From Paracentrotus lividus (lineage: Eukaryota; Echinodermata; Echinoidea; Camarodonta; Echinidae): a stretch of 64,000 nt of DNA. A model generated the notes under the pieces. The model saw only the letters and a list, made by a program, of their open reading frames with translations. It was not told where the DNA came from and did no database searches. Where the stretch lies: positions 9,618,431 to 9,682,430 of the forward strand of contig CALNVZ010000641.1 in assembly GCA_940671915.1 (NCBI GenBank), in the 5' to 3' direction. A program made the translations under genes and the position numbers. Of this stretch, positions 1 through 12,940 are shown piece by piece (position 1 is the stretch's first letter; the number at the start of each line of letters is the position of its first letter).

Positions 1-3000
1 CGATTCTAAACCTCTCTTCCAAACTTAACCTCCGTCCAAACTCAACATCTGGTTTAGAATATGAGCCGTTACGTTTGAGCTTATATTAAAGGAAGAATCA
101 TAAATGTTACCTTTTTCAATATACCCGATACTTTTATAAGAATATAATTATGAAGGCGGATACAACATACAACTTGATTAAGGATTATTCAAAAAATCTT
201 TATAGGCTTTTTATTCTGAGGTGAGAAGTTCAGAAACTTCTTTTCGTCTACATACTCTACGACTTCTTTACATTGCACACAACACAAAGACATGCACCAT
301 CTTTAAGGTGAACATAAAGTCTGTTCCGATATTTTGAACAAGCCTGAGTACACTTTGCCGCAAGAAAAGCTCGCCTGATTACCCCTTCCGCTAGAAGAAT
401 CTGCCGTGATTGTCAATTTATTTTGAACGTTAGGGGACAAAAATGGGGGGGGGGATGTACGTTCGAAACACGCCCTTTTATATTTTGAAGTTGAAATTTG
501 CCACTCTGTTGTTTTACACAACAAATAACCAAAGTAACTAATTAATTGCTTAGTACACGATGAGTTCCGCCTGAACTGGTTAGTACATTGGTCAGCAAGC
601 TGTCTCCATCTATAGAGCTACATCTAGCTCGGTTTTTGGCAGCCTCTTCCACCTCATTAGGGTTAACGACGATTAGCAGTTTTCAAACGAGCTACAAGAA
701 AATTTTGATTCAAAAGTCTAATTCTTCAACAACAAAAAACAACAAATAAAATCATGTGTATCTGCGTTCTGAAATCATTCTGAATGCCGCTAGACATCAA
801 CAAATAGCGAAAATGACTCGCCATCCGTAATGGGTACACATTACTATAAATACACTGTGACCAAAAGGCTCGGCCTAGTTACGTCCAGGGGAGAGTTTTC
901 AGTTACATTTTAAAATATGAGAGTATTACAAGAGATCTCTTCTCGTATTACTGTACTAAGCAGATGGTCTTCAGCGAATTGGATAGCTCACAAATTGGAT
1001 TTCACTTTGATAAGTGGGGCTTTTACTCAGAAATCCCTTAAACTGTTTGGATGTCATTACCCCATGGATAGGTTTGTGTACAGAATATTTACTCGCTGAG
1101 GTATACTTTGTGATGTTTAGGGCGGGAGGGGAAAGGGGAACATAATGACAGGTTATTACATTAAAATTATAATTTTTTGACTGATTTTGAGCAATTTTAT
1201 ATGTGAAAATTTTATTCATGCTTATCGGGCCAACATTATAATTACGAATAAAACCGAATTCCATATGACCCAACCCAATTTTGTTTGCGTAGGAAATTTG
1301 ATATAATCAAATTCATATTCAGAATATGAAGAAAAAAAAAAAACAAGGACCTAAATTCATCTAAAACCTTCTGTCAGATGGCTCTTGTTCATAATGCTAG
1401 TGATATTAAATTTCATGCGAATGACCTATAAATTATTATAACCAATAAAGGCATCATCACTCCGCATTCACAATAATATTGCCCCGAGCCTGTTATATCT
1501 TGTATTATGTCACGTGAGTAAATCGCGTGCTAGTTGTTCGATTTCGTAATCTTATATCATAATTCATTTCTGCTCAAGGAAAGTTTCATTAAGTGGGTCA
1601 GTTTATATAACATGACATTTCACGAAATCAGAGAACAATAAAACAATTTTTTTTAAACTCTAAAACTTTTCAATTCATCCAAAGTATACTCAATTCCTGG
1701 ATGTAAACGTTGAGTCTATGAACTTTCTTACATTTAAGCGCCCCCTCCCCTCCAGAACCATTATATTTTGTTATTTGTCAGTCATTTCAAAAGTGTAATT
1801 TGTTTGTTGTTGATTTGTTTTGTTGTTTTAGATGCACAGTGTATATCATTGCAAATTCCATCCCCTTCATCTTCTGTCATTCGTAATCTGTTGATGCCCC
1901 CGAGTAAGTCCCTAACCCATCTTGAGCAAGTCACCAAACAGTTGTAATTCCCTCTCAGAGATATTTTCACTTAATTTCCTTTGAGGCTTGACTAGGTAAT
2001 TTCCCATTATAAGTCGACGACCAAGCCAGGATCATATCAACAACAATCATACCGCGCTGCACTAGCGGCGAACGATTGTAAAGTGTGCGTGACTTTAGTG
2101 TGCGTGATTGGGTGTGTGCGGGTGTGCGCGTTTTCGGGTGGGAGGCAGATGAGGGAGATCAGGGGGACAACAGTGCATGTAATTACTGTATCAATTATAT
2201 CATTATTAACAATGGTCATTGTCTGTCACTATGTCCAATGATGTCTGTCGAATTTGACACTTCTGCAGTGTGCTAAAAAATCGGAGAAAAGTCGTACACA
2301 TATCACTACATTATAAAGAACACTTCAGATAATTTATGTGCATAAAATATTCTCAAGGGGCTCGTTAGGTTGTTTACAAGCGGAACGATTATCGTTTTAC
2401 GGTATATTTTATCTTCCTTTTTCAATTAGTATATGTAACAAAGGTCATAAACAATTATCATTTTAGACTTATCCTATATGCCTATTGCCATTTTGTTCAT
2501 TGTTTATCCCTACTCCAAAATATTTGAACTTGAATTGTACCATAAGCCCAATCATATTAAGTAATATAGTTTTAGTTTTTGCGACAATTACCCAATAACC
2601 AGAATAAACATGTCAAATATTATATAAACCCATTTTCCATCTTCATAGATGCTTAAATGCACCCACAGAGAAGTTTCAATTAAATTCAATATTAGAAAGA
2701 AATCATTGATGTACTTTTTTTCAACAACAAAAAACAAACAACAACAACATCAAACAACAAAACATTTTAATAAGATTGTTTAAAAGTGCGACGGAAATGA
2801 GAAGTAAAAAATTAATTGAGCTTTAGATGATCCTTGAAGCGGTTTTGATGTTTGAAGGCTATTGTATTAATGATAATTGGACGTGGAGAATATAAACCTC
2901 ACGTCATATTCGAACTACAAAACTTATCATACGACTCTCGAAGCGTGAACAATAATTCTTTGATGCTTTGTGTATTATATCATTCTTGTATTGAAAATAG

Positions 3001-3837
3001 TTTGTCTGTTGCCCTTGCTGCATCTTTGTCTCTAAATTCCACATGACCTGGGCTTTATCTATTTCGTTTATGTTTTAAATCATGATACTATATGCTCCTT
3101 TGTTCAATGTTTTATATTGCAATAAAGTGATATTTCTCTCTTTCTGCTTTTGTGTAATTATAGTTCAAAATGGCTCTTTCCTCTTGTTCTTTCTGACACT
3201 CCGACTCCCCAACCCTATAAACCAAATAGGATTAGCGTTATGATAAGGGTATAAGTTTAGGGTCACAGTTAGGGTTACTTTTCCTCATAAAACCAATTCG
3301 TTTTAAAAATGGACTTAAGTACTTCTTCCACAAGAGCTTTCAATTAACCTTAGGCGTCTTTAAATGGAGATCCTTGCTCCCTCGCTGCAGTGTTCATCAT
3401 TCATTTATTCTCGACATGTTCAGCTTCAGAATTATTCATCAGTCGTGTCCATAAATCAAACAAGGAGTCAACCATCAATGAGATATGTAAATTAAAGAGA
3501 ATATTTGTCTTTTCGATCATCAATAGGATTTGTAAATTAAAGAGAGTGTCGGCCTTTTGGAGAGTCGTTTTTTATATTTTTTTCACTGTGTTTTCTCCTC
3601 ACTCATTTTGTATAAAAATACTATAAACATCGATACGAAAAAAAAAATCATTATTCAGCCTTTGCACAATAAAATAAAGTGCAAGTATTTCTAGACCATG
3701 ACATTTTGAATAATATCCACCGTGCTTCCATGTTTTGAATTTGTATGTCTCCTCCTTTTAAAGTCGTTTTCACTACTCTCTTTCTCCCTTCCTATCTTTC
3801 TCTCTCTCTCTCACTCTCTCTCTCCATCTGTCTCTCT

Positions 3838-3878
<41 letters not shown>

Positions 3879-4854
3879 TCTCTGTACGTCTCTATTTTGT
3901 TATTTTCCTTGTTCCCCCTTTCTCCCTCTCCCCCACATTTTTTTTCTTTTCGAGGTGCACTCAAATCGGTCTCCGTCTATAGTTAAACACAAGTCGCAGA
4001 CATTCTCACTGTGTACAAAGCTGATTACAAGCGCATTCAGTCGGATTAGAACACAAAATCCCAACACTTCAAGGCAAACCCAGGCGCCACGCCAAACAAT
4101 ATATCGCTTTTATTACATAAATGCTTACAGTTAGCTGCTTTTAGCGTACTTGATAGGCAGCATTGGTATTTTTATGCCATAAAAAGTCCACGGGATTGCT
4201 ACATTTTATGGATTTTCCTTTAGTTCGATTTTTCTTTTTATCAGCTAAACCTACCAACAATACAGAAAATATCAGGCCTGTTGGGTATATTTGGAAATTA
4301 TTTCGTTTTGTGTTGGGCGGTAACTGTATATTCATTCCACACCGAAAAAGCGATACCATGACATGATATTACAGAATCAAGAAGATCACGGGACTCGAAA
4401 ATTTCCTGTTTTTTCACAATATTTTCATATTTGGTTTAATGATTGACAGTCATATCCAGCCGTAAGCTAACCCCTATCTAATCTACATTTATATGACAAG
4501 ATTAATAGATCAATCGTCACTGCCCACGATTTCGATTTTTCTTGATTATGAAAAAGAGGAACGGATATATAAAAGGGTTATCTCAGATGCTCCAATGTCT
4601 TTGTAATACCTCTCGGTTAATGATGATAACACTTAGGAGTTTTGTAGAAGAATTCTGCAAACAAATGCCTTTGTCGTTGCTTTGTCAGGTCTCTGCCCCC
4701 ATATGGATTCAGCACTGTGTCCAACATCATGCCCATTCTATCTATATTTGTGTTTATTGATCCATTTCATTCCAATTGTCCTCCCATTTTCCTTCGATAG
4801 GCTTATAATAATGTGTTAAAAAATAGATGTGAAAACGAAAAACGTTACATGATG
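1..4854. other. AT-rich non-coding stretch, no gene recognised
   Basis: No open frame here exceeds what chance gives in AT-rich DNA, and none resembles a family I know. The interval has scattered homopolymers, for example the G run near 447, and a CT microsatellite near 3800 that produces the apparent Ser/Leu-rich frames on one strand and Arg/Glu-rich frames on the other. A distal exon of a neighbouring gene cannot be excluded without transcript data. Confidence 0.6.
3797..3884. repeat. CT-rich microsatellite
   Basis: The tract is almost pure CT dinucleotide, interrupted by a C run near 3838-3848. Open frames across it encode only Ser/Leu or Arg/Glu runs and are not genes. Confidence 0.95.
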
Positions 4855-5113
4855 TAATAATAATAATAATAATAATAATATCGTTTTATTTACCCAGGGT
4901 AGCCACTTCAGTTCTGACAACTGTTCTCCCAGCGGGCCCTGCATGATGTTATTATTACCCCAAGCTCCTTGTTAAAAGGCAACTTTAGGTACCATTTTTG
5001 TAAGTCTTTGGTATGACTCGGCCGGGTTTCGAACTCACGACCTCCCGTTCATGAAAACAAGAAAGGCTACCTTTTTACGGGCGCTCTAACCGATTGAGCT
5101 ATCATGTCCGGTA
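4855..5113 (-). mobile_element. tRNA-derived SINE with (ATT)n tail
   Basis: Read on the minus strand, the element begins near 5113 with a tRNA-like head. It has an A-box-like segment (TAGCTCAATCGGTTAGAGC) and, about 50 bases on, a B-box-like segment (GTTCGAAAC, fitting GWTCRANNC). A tRNA-unrelated body of about 160 bp follows, ending in GGCTACCCTGGGTAAATAAA and an (ATT)n tail that appears as (TAA)n at 4856-4880 on the plus strand. Internal RNA polymerase III promoter, unrelated body and simple-repeat tail are the standard SINE architecture. The body and tail would be expected to match the 3' end of a partner LINE, which I cannot identify here. The element is non-coding. A shorter piece with a similar body lies near 33113-33200. 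Confidence 0.8.
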
Positions 5114-6820
5114 TATAACTCTTGTTGCTATAGCAAAGAAAATCAATCACTGTCAACTGACAGTCTTATTGACTTTTAAACAATAATCCTCAAAATGTTC
5201 AAATACCAATGGTAATCCAGGAATATTTCCCATATTGAATCATAATCCAAATACAATTCTCAGAGCAGCTGGGATGGATAAAGAGAACAAAAAGCCGATC
5301 GAATATGAATCCCCGATGACAGAAAATAGAGTAATGCGATTGCTATTATGCATAAGGGAGCTCAGGATTTATACTTGTTCATTTTTCCCACTTCGTCTTT
5401 ACCCTTTTTTTTCTGTCTAGAAAGGTATAATATAAGATAAAAACTCGGCCAGTAGGTCTTTTTTTTTTTCTTTTTTACCATTGGTAAACCCTGGATATAT
5501 TTTTCTTGGGTATGGACTATATATAAAACATTGCTTTCTTTTTGCAACCGTTTTCTAAAAATTAGATTTGATTCTGCGTTTTTTCCTCCAGGACAAGCTA
5601 TTATCTCTTTAATAATAATTGAATAACTTTATGAAAAGTCAACATTTCAAAAGGACATTTTTGTTTTAAAAAATAGATCGTGTATCATTTGCTTTTGCTT
5701 TCGAAATCCATTGTCCCATTGATTTTTGTGATCTTTATAATTATTCCTTTTTTTTGTTCACTCTTACAATCCTCAGATATCCAACACAACATTGTGAAAA
5801 AGTACGTACCACTGCATTCAAATCGCTACATTCATTCTAATGTTCATCATCGTTTGAATCAATTTTCAATAATTATTCCATCCTGTCCAAACAATTATGA
5901 TTGTGATGAAGTCTTGTCGAAACCGCGTAGTAGTTTGCGCCGTATCTTTTACATAATTAAAATGCAATTTCTGCTTTTGGAAGACTCGAAATATTTATGA
6001 GACAATATCAAAGCTTCCTGGAGTGTCAATTTTGTTTTGTTTATTCTATTTCGAGGCAAAATAAGAAATACATGAATGCACAAATAGAAGAATGCGAAAA
6101 AGAAACTAAAAAAAATAGAAAAAGTAACTAAAACATAGAAAAAGTACAACGGTCATTGATTCATTCGGTATTATATTTGACACAAATTCGAAGATCGAAA
6201 TGATTACTGTTGCCTCAGACGACTTTATTAATGCTCCAGATTACAAGACCTAATTTATAATGATTATGATTATGTCCTATTTCTTATAAATGTCAACGTA
6301 AGGATAGGTGCGTGTACTTAATTAGAACACAACTCGTTAACGTATGGAGATGTTTCGGGCTTATTGCGATTACGTTTTTCGTAAGAAACAATCTCTTAAC
6401 CCATAATTTTTAATGAAAATATTCTCTATGGTTGTTTCTCTCAAGAGACGATTTCCTTTATCAAAGCTCAAGCTAAAGTTCTTTCATGCTAGAGAAACTC
6501 GTTTATATTACCCATGTGACATGCACTGAAGTATGTTAGATTGTAAAGAGTTGCAAGTAAAGGACATTTCCCCCTATTTCTCACAGTTATTTTATATCAC
6601 GTTCCTCTATCTTTTTCCTTCTCATTTAATAATCATGGTTTATTATTGATGTCGTTTACGATTAATTCAAAAATATGATTTTACAGATCTGCACGTGGTA
6701 AAATGATTAAGAGAAATATAAAAAGAAACATTATAAATAAACTTTTGAATTATACTCATGAATCATTTCGGTGGCTTTAATGTGGGCGTCCTTGTTTGTC
6801 AAAATGTTTGAGCAATGCTA
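5114..6820. other. AT-rich non-coding stretch
   Basis: I see no recognisable gene or repeat structure. The open frames are short, rich in Phe, Ile and Tyr, and typical of random AT-rich sequence. Confidence 0.5.
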
Positions 6821-7497
6821 CACTGCAAAAACTGGGGTGTTAAATTTAACACCACGGGTGTTAAATCTAACACCGGCCCGGAATCTATATCCGACCACAC
6901 CAACTGGTGTTATATTAACACCAGTTTCGATGTTAGAAATACATTAATAAAACTATTTGGTGTTATTTTAACACCACATTCTGGTGTTAATTTGACACTT
7001 TTCATAGTGTTAATTTCGAATTTGATACCAGTGGGTGTTGATTTCACTGGCGTAATCCGTATAGAATGCTATTCATCTGGGGAAATTACGTAAAAATACA
7101 AAGCGTCATCCCCCTGATGAATAGATAGGGCGAGCGAATTTACGCTAGTGAGTGGTTGATTTTATTCTTGTTGGTGTTAATTTAACACCAATCGGTGTGG
7201 TCGGATATAGATACCAGGGCTGGTGTTAAATAACACCAGCTTTTGGTGTTAAAAAATATTCAGTTAACTTCTTAAACTAAAGCTAAATTTGCTGCTATAT
7301 TTGTGTTTATGATATTTATAATTGATATATATCAAATGATATGACTTTTACCTGCAAAAATTTCAACAAAGTGCTTTTTCAGAATTTGTCTTAACACCAA
7401 GTGGTGTTAGAGAGATAGCATTCTAATTCCGAAATCTAACACCACAAATTTAACACCCGCATGGTGTTGCATATTTAACACCAGCGTTTTTGCAGTG
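6821..7497. mobile_element. Foldback MITE of GGTGTTAA palindromes, TA-flanked
   Basis: The left end CACTGCAAAAAC (6821) is repeated inverted at the right end (GTTTTTGCAGTG, ending 7497). Each end is flanked by TA (6819-6820 and 7498-7499), as expected for a TA target-site duplication. The inside is packed with GGTGTTA and TAACACC arms, at least a dozen, many paired as GGTGTTAAATTTAACACC-like palindromes. Longer nested arms are also present: a segment containing TATCCGACCACACC near 6886 recurs inverted near 7193, and CTATTCATC near 7069 recurs inverted near 7118. There is no transposase frame, so the element is non-autonomous. TA duplications fit Tc1/mariner-type or related transposases, but the family is not certain. 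A related shorter copy lies at 35207-35393. Confidence 0.85.
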
Positions 7498-7951
7498 TAT
7501 TATTAAACAAACAAAAAGAGAAAGTGTAACTACTTATTAGCTTTCCCGTCTCGTCTTTGTCGTATTTGCTTTCTTCCTCAACTCCTTATCAATCTAGGAA
7601 AGATTACCCTCGAAGCAGCAGTTATTCTGATTACTATACTATACCTAAAAGTCACACCATTACACCGACTACAAAGCCAACGCAACCTTTAGCATTGGGT
7701 GTAATGTAATTTTGCGTGACGGTCTTGGGTTTGTCGAGCAAATGTGACAGAGGCGTCCCCCGACAGCGGCCTTGATTAGGCTGTCGACCTCACGTTTGAA
7801 AGCAAGGGTGTGCTTTACATTTTTATCTAGACTATTTTGTCAATTGCGTCCCAGAAGGCCTTAACAACCTTAACAACATATAATAGGCCTAGACCCCTTC
7901 TGGCTCTTATTATGGTCTACATACATTTATTTACGGGTGCAAATCAAACCA

Positions 7952-8162
7952 GTGCCTTGTAACACAAAGACTTACGATTGATAAAAAGTTACGATTGATT
8001 TTTTCTCAGTAGCCTCCTAGAGTCGTGGATTAGGATTTGGATATGATTAAGAGTAGGGTTAGAATTAAGATTATCAACTTTGGAGCATCCTGTCCGTGAT
8101 GAGGCTACTGAGAAATAATAAATCGTAACTGTTTATCAATCGTAAGTCTTTGTGTTACACCC
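7952..8162. mobile_element. Long-TIR MITE family, copy 1
   Basis: The left end reads GTGCCTTGTAACACAAAGAC and then CTTACGATTGATAAAAAG. The right end is its near-complete reverse complement (CGTAAGTCTTTGTGTTACAC near 8141-8160), giving terminal inverted repeats of about 45 bp. The core holds a conserved stretch around GATTATCAACTTTGGAGCA, bracketed by GTAGCCTC and GAGGCTAC. Related copies are at 32055-32258, 32312-32541 and 44396-44629. No coding capacity. Confidence 0.8.
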
Positions 8163-11100
8163 CACACCGGACTTGTTTCTTGTTGGTGACCTTTGTTTGT
8201 TAACGCTCTCTATTTGATTAGAAGTAGTATATTAGTTTTCAGCCCCACGTAATCTGGATAATTATCTGTGTTAACAATTATTGAAATAAAAACAACTGTT
8301 AAAACTCTGACGTTTGCCCTTACATTTATCCGAGCTGCGGTAGTTTTAGCGGTCTGGCGTGAAATACAGTTTAGTGGCAAAAAATTAACACACCATGTCT
8401 TATGATTCAGTTATTGTTGACTTTATTATGTTTTTGAGATCACTGAATGCATATTTTTTTTTTCAGATAGATCGTTGGTTGTCTTGATCAGGAGGATACC
8501 TTGCTCAAGAACCACGGCTCTCTTTGTCGTTTGTTTACTCATTTGTTGCTTTGTTCAGAGTAGCGATTCTAGAGTTCTCTTCAATTCCGATGTGAAGTTC
8601 CTTTTCATTTTTCGGCTTTTCAGATGAGATTTCGTGCGATAAATAGTGAGTTCAATGATGGCCTTGGAATGTTCTTTCTTCTTACCATCAGCGTGTCGGT
8701 TGCCAGTCGCCAGGCTTTTTGGCCTCAATCCGTGAGCTATCAATCTGTGTCGTTCAAGCTTATTTGCCAGTTTATCTTTGGCTGATCCATATCACTTGAT
8801 CAGTGTTTGCCTGGCTTTCTGCCGTGATGCCATACAGACGTACACGTTTCGTCGGGAGTACTGTTCGCTGTTGATGTCCTTTTCAGGCTAGATATGTCCT
8901 CAGCTCACGCTCATGTTGCTTTTCAATGCAGCGATGATTAGCTGCTTTCATCTACTTCATTTATCCATTACAAGACTTTACTTCGATTCTCCAGCGAGTT
9001 CGTGCTTCTCATTTCATTTTTTATAGTTCAGTTAGGGACTTTACAAGTCCTTAAGTTTGGCCATGAAAAGTGCCGAATTCTTCACTTATTTGATCTTGAT
9101 ACTCAGGTGTTCGGAGCCTGGCTTTTTTGACCCTGTTATGGGGAGATAGGATTTGTTGATTCTTTCTTGTGTATTACTATTCGAAAAGATGCAGAGTAAG
9201 TCACAAGATTAGGTTGATTCACAAAGAGTTTATTCGATGGGGTGCATTACACATCGGAAGGGTACGGATTATCCCAGACGGTACTCGATGTTGAGGGTTT
9301 AGCACTTTAGGCGTTGAGAGAAGGAGAAGCTGAATGTTTCTCGAAGAAAATGTATTACATGGATGAGTTATGGCTGTCATCATTCGTTGAACGGTACCAA
9401 AAGTTATAAGATACTGTAAATTCTGTAAAATTCCTTGTACTCAACACCTTTAATGTTCTCTACATTGTTTCCACGTATCCACTGAATAGTCAGTCTAGAA
9501 TTTTCCTTCTTTAGCGTTGTCAACATAAAAAAATCAGTTATCATTAAACAAATAATAACATTTAAGACCGAATGGTTGAGACCCAGTCAGCTTTGTCACA
9601 CAATATGTCTTCCATGGGTCAAATACAAAAATTCGACAATATAACAATGATATCAATAATAAATTAGAAGGTTAATAACATAGTAAAATGTGTTAGTAGG
9701 CCGCCTTCATGTTGTCTTGCCCCAGTAGAAATGTATTTGATTTAGTCGGTAATTTAGATTGATGTTTGAAAATATATGACATAAATTAGTGTTTTGGAAC
9801 GTCATGTGAGCTCCAATATATCATAATACTATTTCAATACAGATTAGATTAATTCAGATGGTCACGAAATGTAGTGGGGGGGGGTATACAGCTAAAGATA
9901 CATTGTCATCCCCCATAACACATTGATATTTCATGAAATCTTCCTTTTTTTCGGTGTTTTTGGTTTTTTTTCGGGGTTTTTCAAATTTACCATTTACGCC
10001 TCGTGGACTTATTTGAAGTATGCACAGTGCCAAGCACTTCGTTGGTTACGTCCGGTTGCTCCGGAAAATATTTTCTTTTCTGCAGTCCAGATGACCCGCA
10101 TAGTCAGCAGTGGAGTATTGATACATTTCTGTTCATCAGTAACAAGAATACATGAGAAAAATAGAAATAGAAGATGAAATAAGATTAAACAACACAACGT
10201 ATCTTACGTAAGCTGTCTGTGTGACTGTCCGAGATAAGTGCGCATTATCCTTGTGAGATTTTGACGATAATTAGCGCTAACATGCGACTGGAAAATATGC
10301 GTTATATCTCCGAAGTTGCAGGAGGTTGAGCTAAATTTGTTTTAATGTAAAGCTTAAGACTATACCAGAAGGCTATGGCTACTTTGAACGCGGAAATCGG
10401 CGAGCACATTCGTGAAATGCATGCATATGAGGGAAAAATGCAATTTCCCCATTATTTAGTGCGTTTCGTCCAAAATACTTCGGAATGGATTAAACATTTG
10501 TCTTAAATCTCTATGGGCCACTTAAACGATCATGTCTTAATTAAGCAAATTTAATCTAAAATATTATTGGCCACCAATATAGCAAAAAATCCCAATTACG
10601 AAAATTGTGCTTTAACGTGGTGTCCACAACATGTCTTCGTGTAGTCATTTCAAAGAAAAATAAGCAACTTTAATCTTCATGATGAATATTTTATGAAGCA
10701 TGTCTAGAGGTGCTATCTTTGTGACATATTTCAAAAACGAATTGTTAGGTGACCAGAAACCACTTTTGGCGCACTTTTGCTAGACGCTGGCCGCACGTGC
10801 CACGGTTCGATTCTGTCAGTCTTCACAGATACTGCGATACTCCGGTGTTGTTTAATTTGTTCCTTTTTAGGAAGAAGTGATTACGGTATTGATATGATGT
10901 TATCTCACAATAATTGCACGAGGTGACATCTTCTCGTCCGGGACTATAGGTGTCTACACGTCGTTTCACGCGATTGGCACGATCGTTGTATGCAGCTTGA
11001 GATCACTCCCAACTCTCCCTGGCGAACTGCAGGAAGTCGTTCGTTGTTGATCATTTGGAGGCTCGTGATTCAGCGGATACAGTTCCTACGAGAATACTGC

Positions 11101-12940
11101 GCTCACTGTTATGCTGGAATTTTGGAGTTCCTATATGAGGTCTGTTCTTTTAGCTTTTAGTTTTTCGGGTGTCTATTTCATTGCTCTGCTTTTCTATTTG
11201 ATTTTCTAACAATGAATTTTCCTGCCTGTCTTCTTATTTGTCAAGAGTTCTTGAAACTCCTTGAACTTTGTTAACTGCTGGATGACACATCTTTTACCTG
11301 CGGAGAACCTTATCTTCACCTATTTCTTACAGGAGGCTTTGAACTTTTTGTTTTTAGATGACAGTTGCCTGTTGCGGTCGTACTCGATCTATCAGAAGGT
11401 ATTTCTGATCATACATCATCGTGAGATCATTATCTTTAACGATCCTCCTTGTAGGCTTGGCTTTTGTCTCTGGGCTTACACATGTATCTTGCTGGTCAAA
11501 TGGCTTCTCAGAAGTTTAGTGGGCTTAGCTTGAGAATAGAGTTAACTGGTGTAGATGTGATGCACGGGCCTGAAAGTGATGTTCATTCACTGTATGATGT
11601 GGTGTGGACGTTGGTTTCTCTGTTCAGGTTCCGCGTGGGATGGTCATTTCATTACGTCTACTAACCTAATGGTTCTCTGTTGTATGATGACTGAATGATA
11701 TTAAAGTGATTTAATGCAGAAAAGAGTAAATTTGTTGGTAGAGCAACATATATATTTCGCTCCATATATTCAATTAGCTCCTTATTGGTTTCTTTAGTAC
11801 TTCATGTTATACGGTCTCTATGGGAAACGCATTCTCTTGTCGAACTATATAAATTTTGGATTCACAAGATGCATTAGGATCTATGGCTAAAGTCTGAAGC
11901 TGTCGGCACAAAAAGTTATCCTCAAATTATTTCGGCAATGTCTAGGGATTGAGATCAATGATTTGTGTAGTTCGGGTGTTTTTTTTGCACTGATACATAG
12001 TTGCGATATGCATCTGCGTGCGCGAGCGGCGTTATATTACTTATATTTTTATTTATTACAGTGATGGAGTTATTTGGACCAAGTTAATTATGATTTTAGT
12101 TGGTCTTCGTGCATTTTAATGCTGTGTCTAAGCTTTTTTCTTTAAACTAATCTGTATGTGATTTGCTATCGTTCATGCTTTTGTGTTTCGCACTTGTAAA
12201 TCTAAATCTTGCCGCTTTAGATCAAAGGTCTAACGTAAATTCAAGTTGCTCCTACAGATACATTTTCTGAAGAAAATTTCATGAGAATGTCAAATGTCTT
12301 CAATCGATAGGGGAGATACATGTTTTTGTGGGGGGGGGTTTTTTTTTTTTGATTATTTGTTTGGCCCAAATTTCATTTGAGCCCCATTTAAGTCCCTTTT
12401 CCTTTGCCGTTATATGGTCAAGCGTATTTGGATGGCTCTTGAATCGCTAAAAATTACTTTACAGGAGTGTTTCTTTAATGGAAAATGTTAACCTTCAATG
12501 GCTGGTTCTTTGGTTATCTCACGGAGGGGCGTCACTCTATCGGACCAGAGTTCTGATATGGGCGGTTTTGAGGTTATTAATGTAGCCTGGTGGTATCGAA
12601 ACTATTCTACTCAAATGCTTTTTGGCATGGCTATGTAATTGATTTTACTTTTTTTGTTTTGGACTAATGGTTTATAAGTCTTGTGTTTTTTTTTTTTTTC
12701 GGGAACATAAGGTACCGCATAGGGTGCGATTCGATGGTCCGATCTAATTGGTTCAAATATGTAGCTTGCCTAATTCTGAGTGTACCCACGTTTTTTATCT
12801 TATTTCGGATGTAGGGTGTATTCTGATTTGTGTAGGTTAGGTGTTATTTTGGCACTGTATTTATTTTTATTTTATTTTTTTTATTTTATTATTTTTTGAT
12901 GAATGAGAATAGTTCTGATCGTCAGAGTATAATATAACCT
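8163..12940. other. T-rich non-coding stretch, partly of doubtful quality
   Basis: No gene is recognised. From about 10740 onward the plus strand becomes increasingly T- and G-rich, with homopolymer runs near 12330-12350 and 12685-12700. The minus-strand frame at 8555-8743 is Lys/Arg-rich but matches no family I know. This interval leads into the fold-back block and may share its quality problem. Confidence 0.5.

Noticed and set aside
5020..5110. Functional tRNA gene
   Set aside because: A and B boxes are present, but the cloverleaf is not evident and the sequence continues into a SINE body with an (ATT)n tail.
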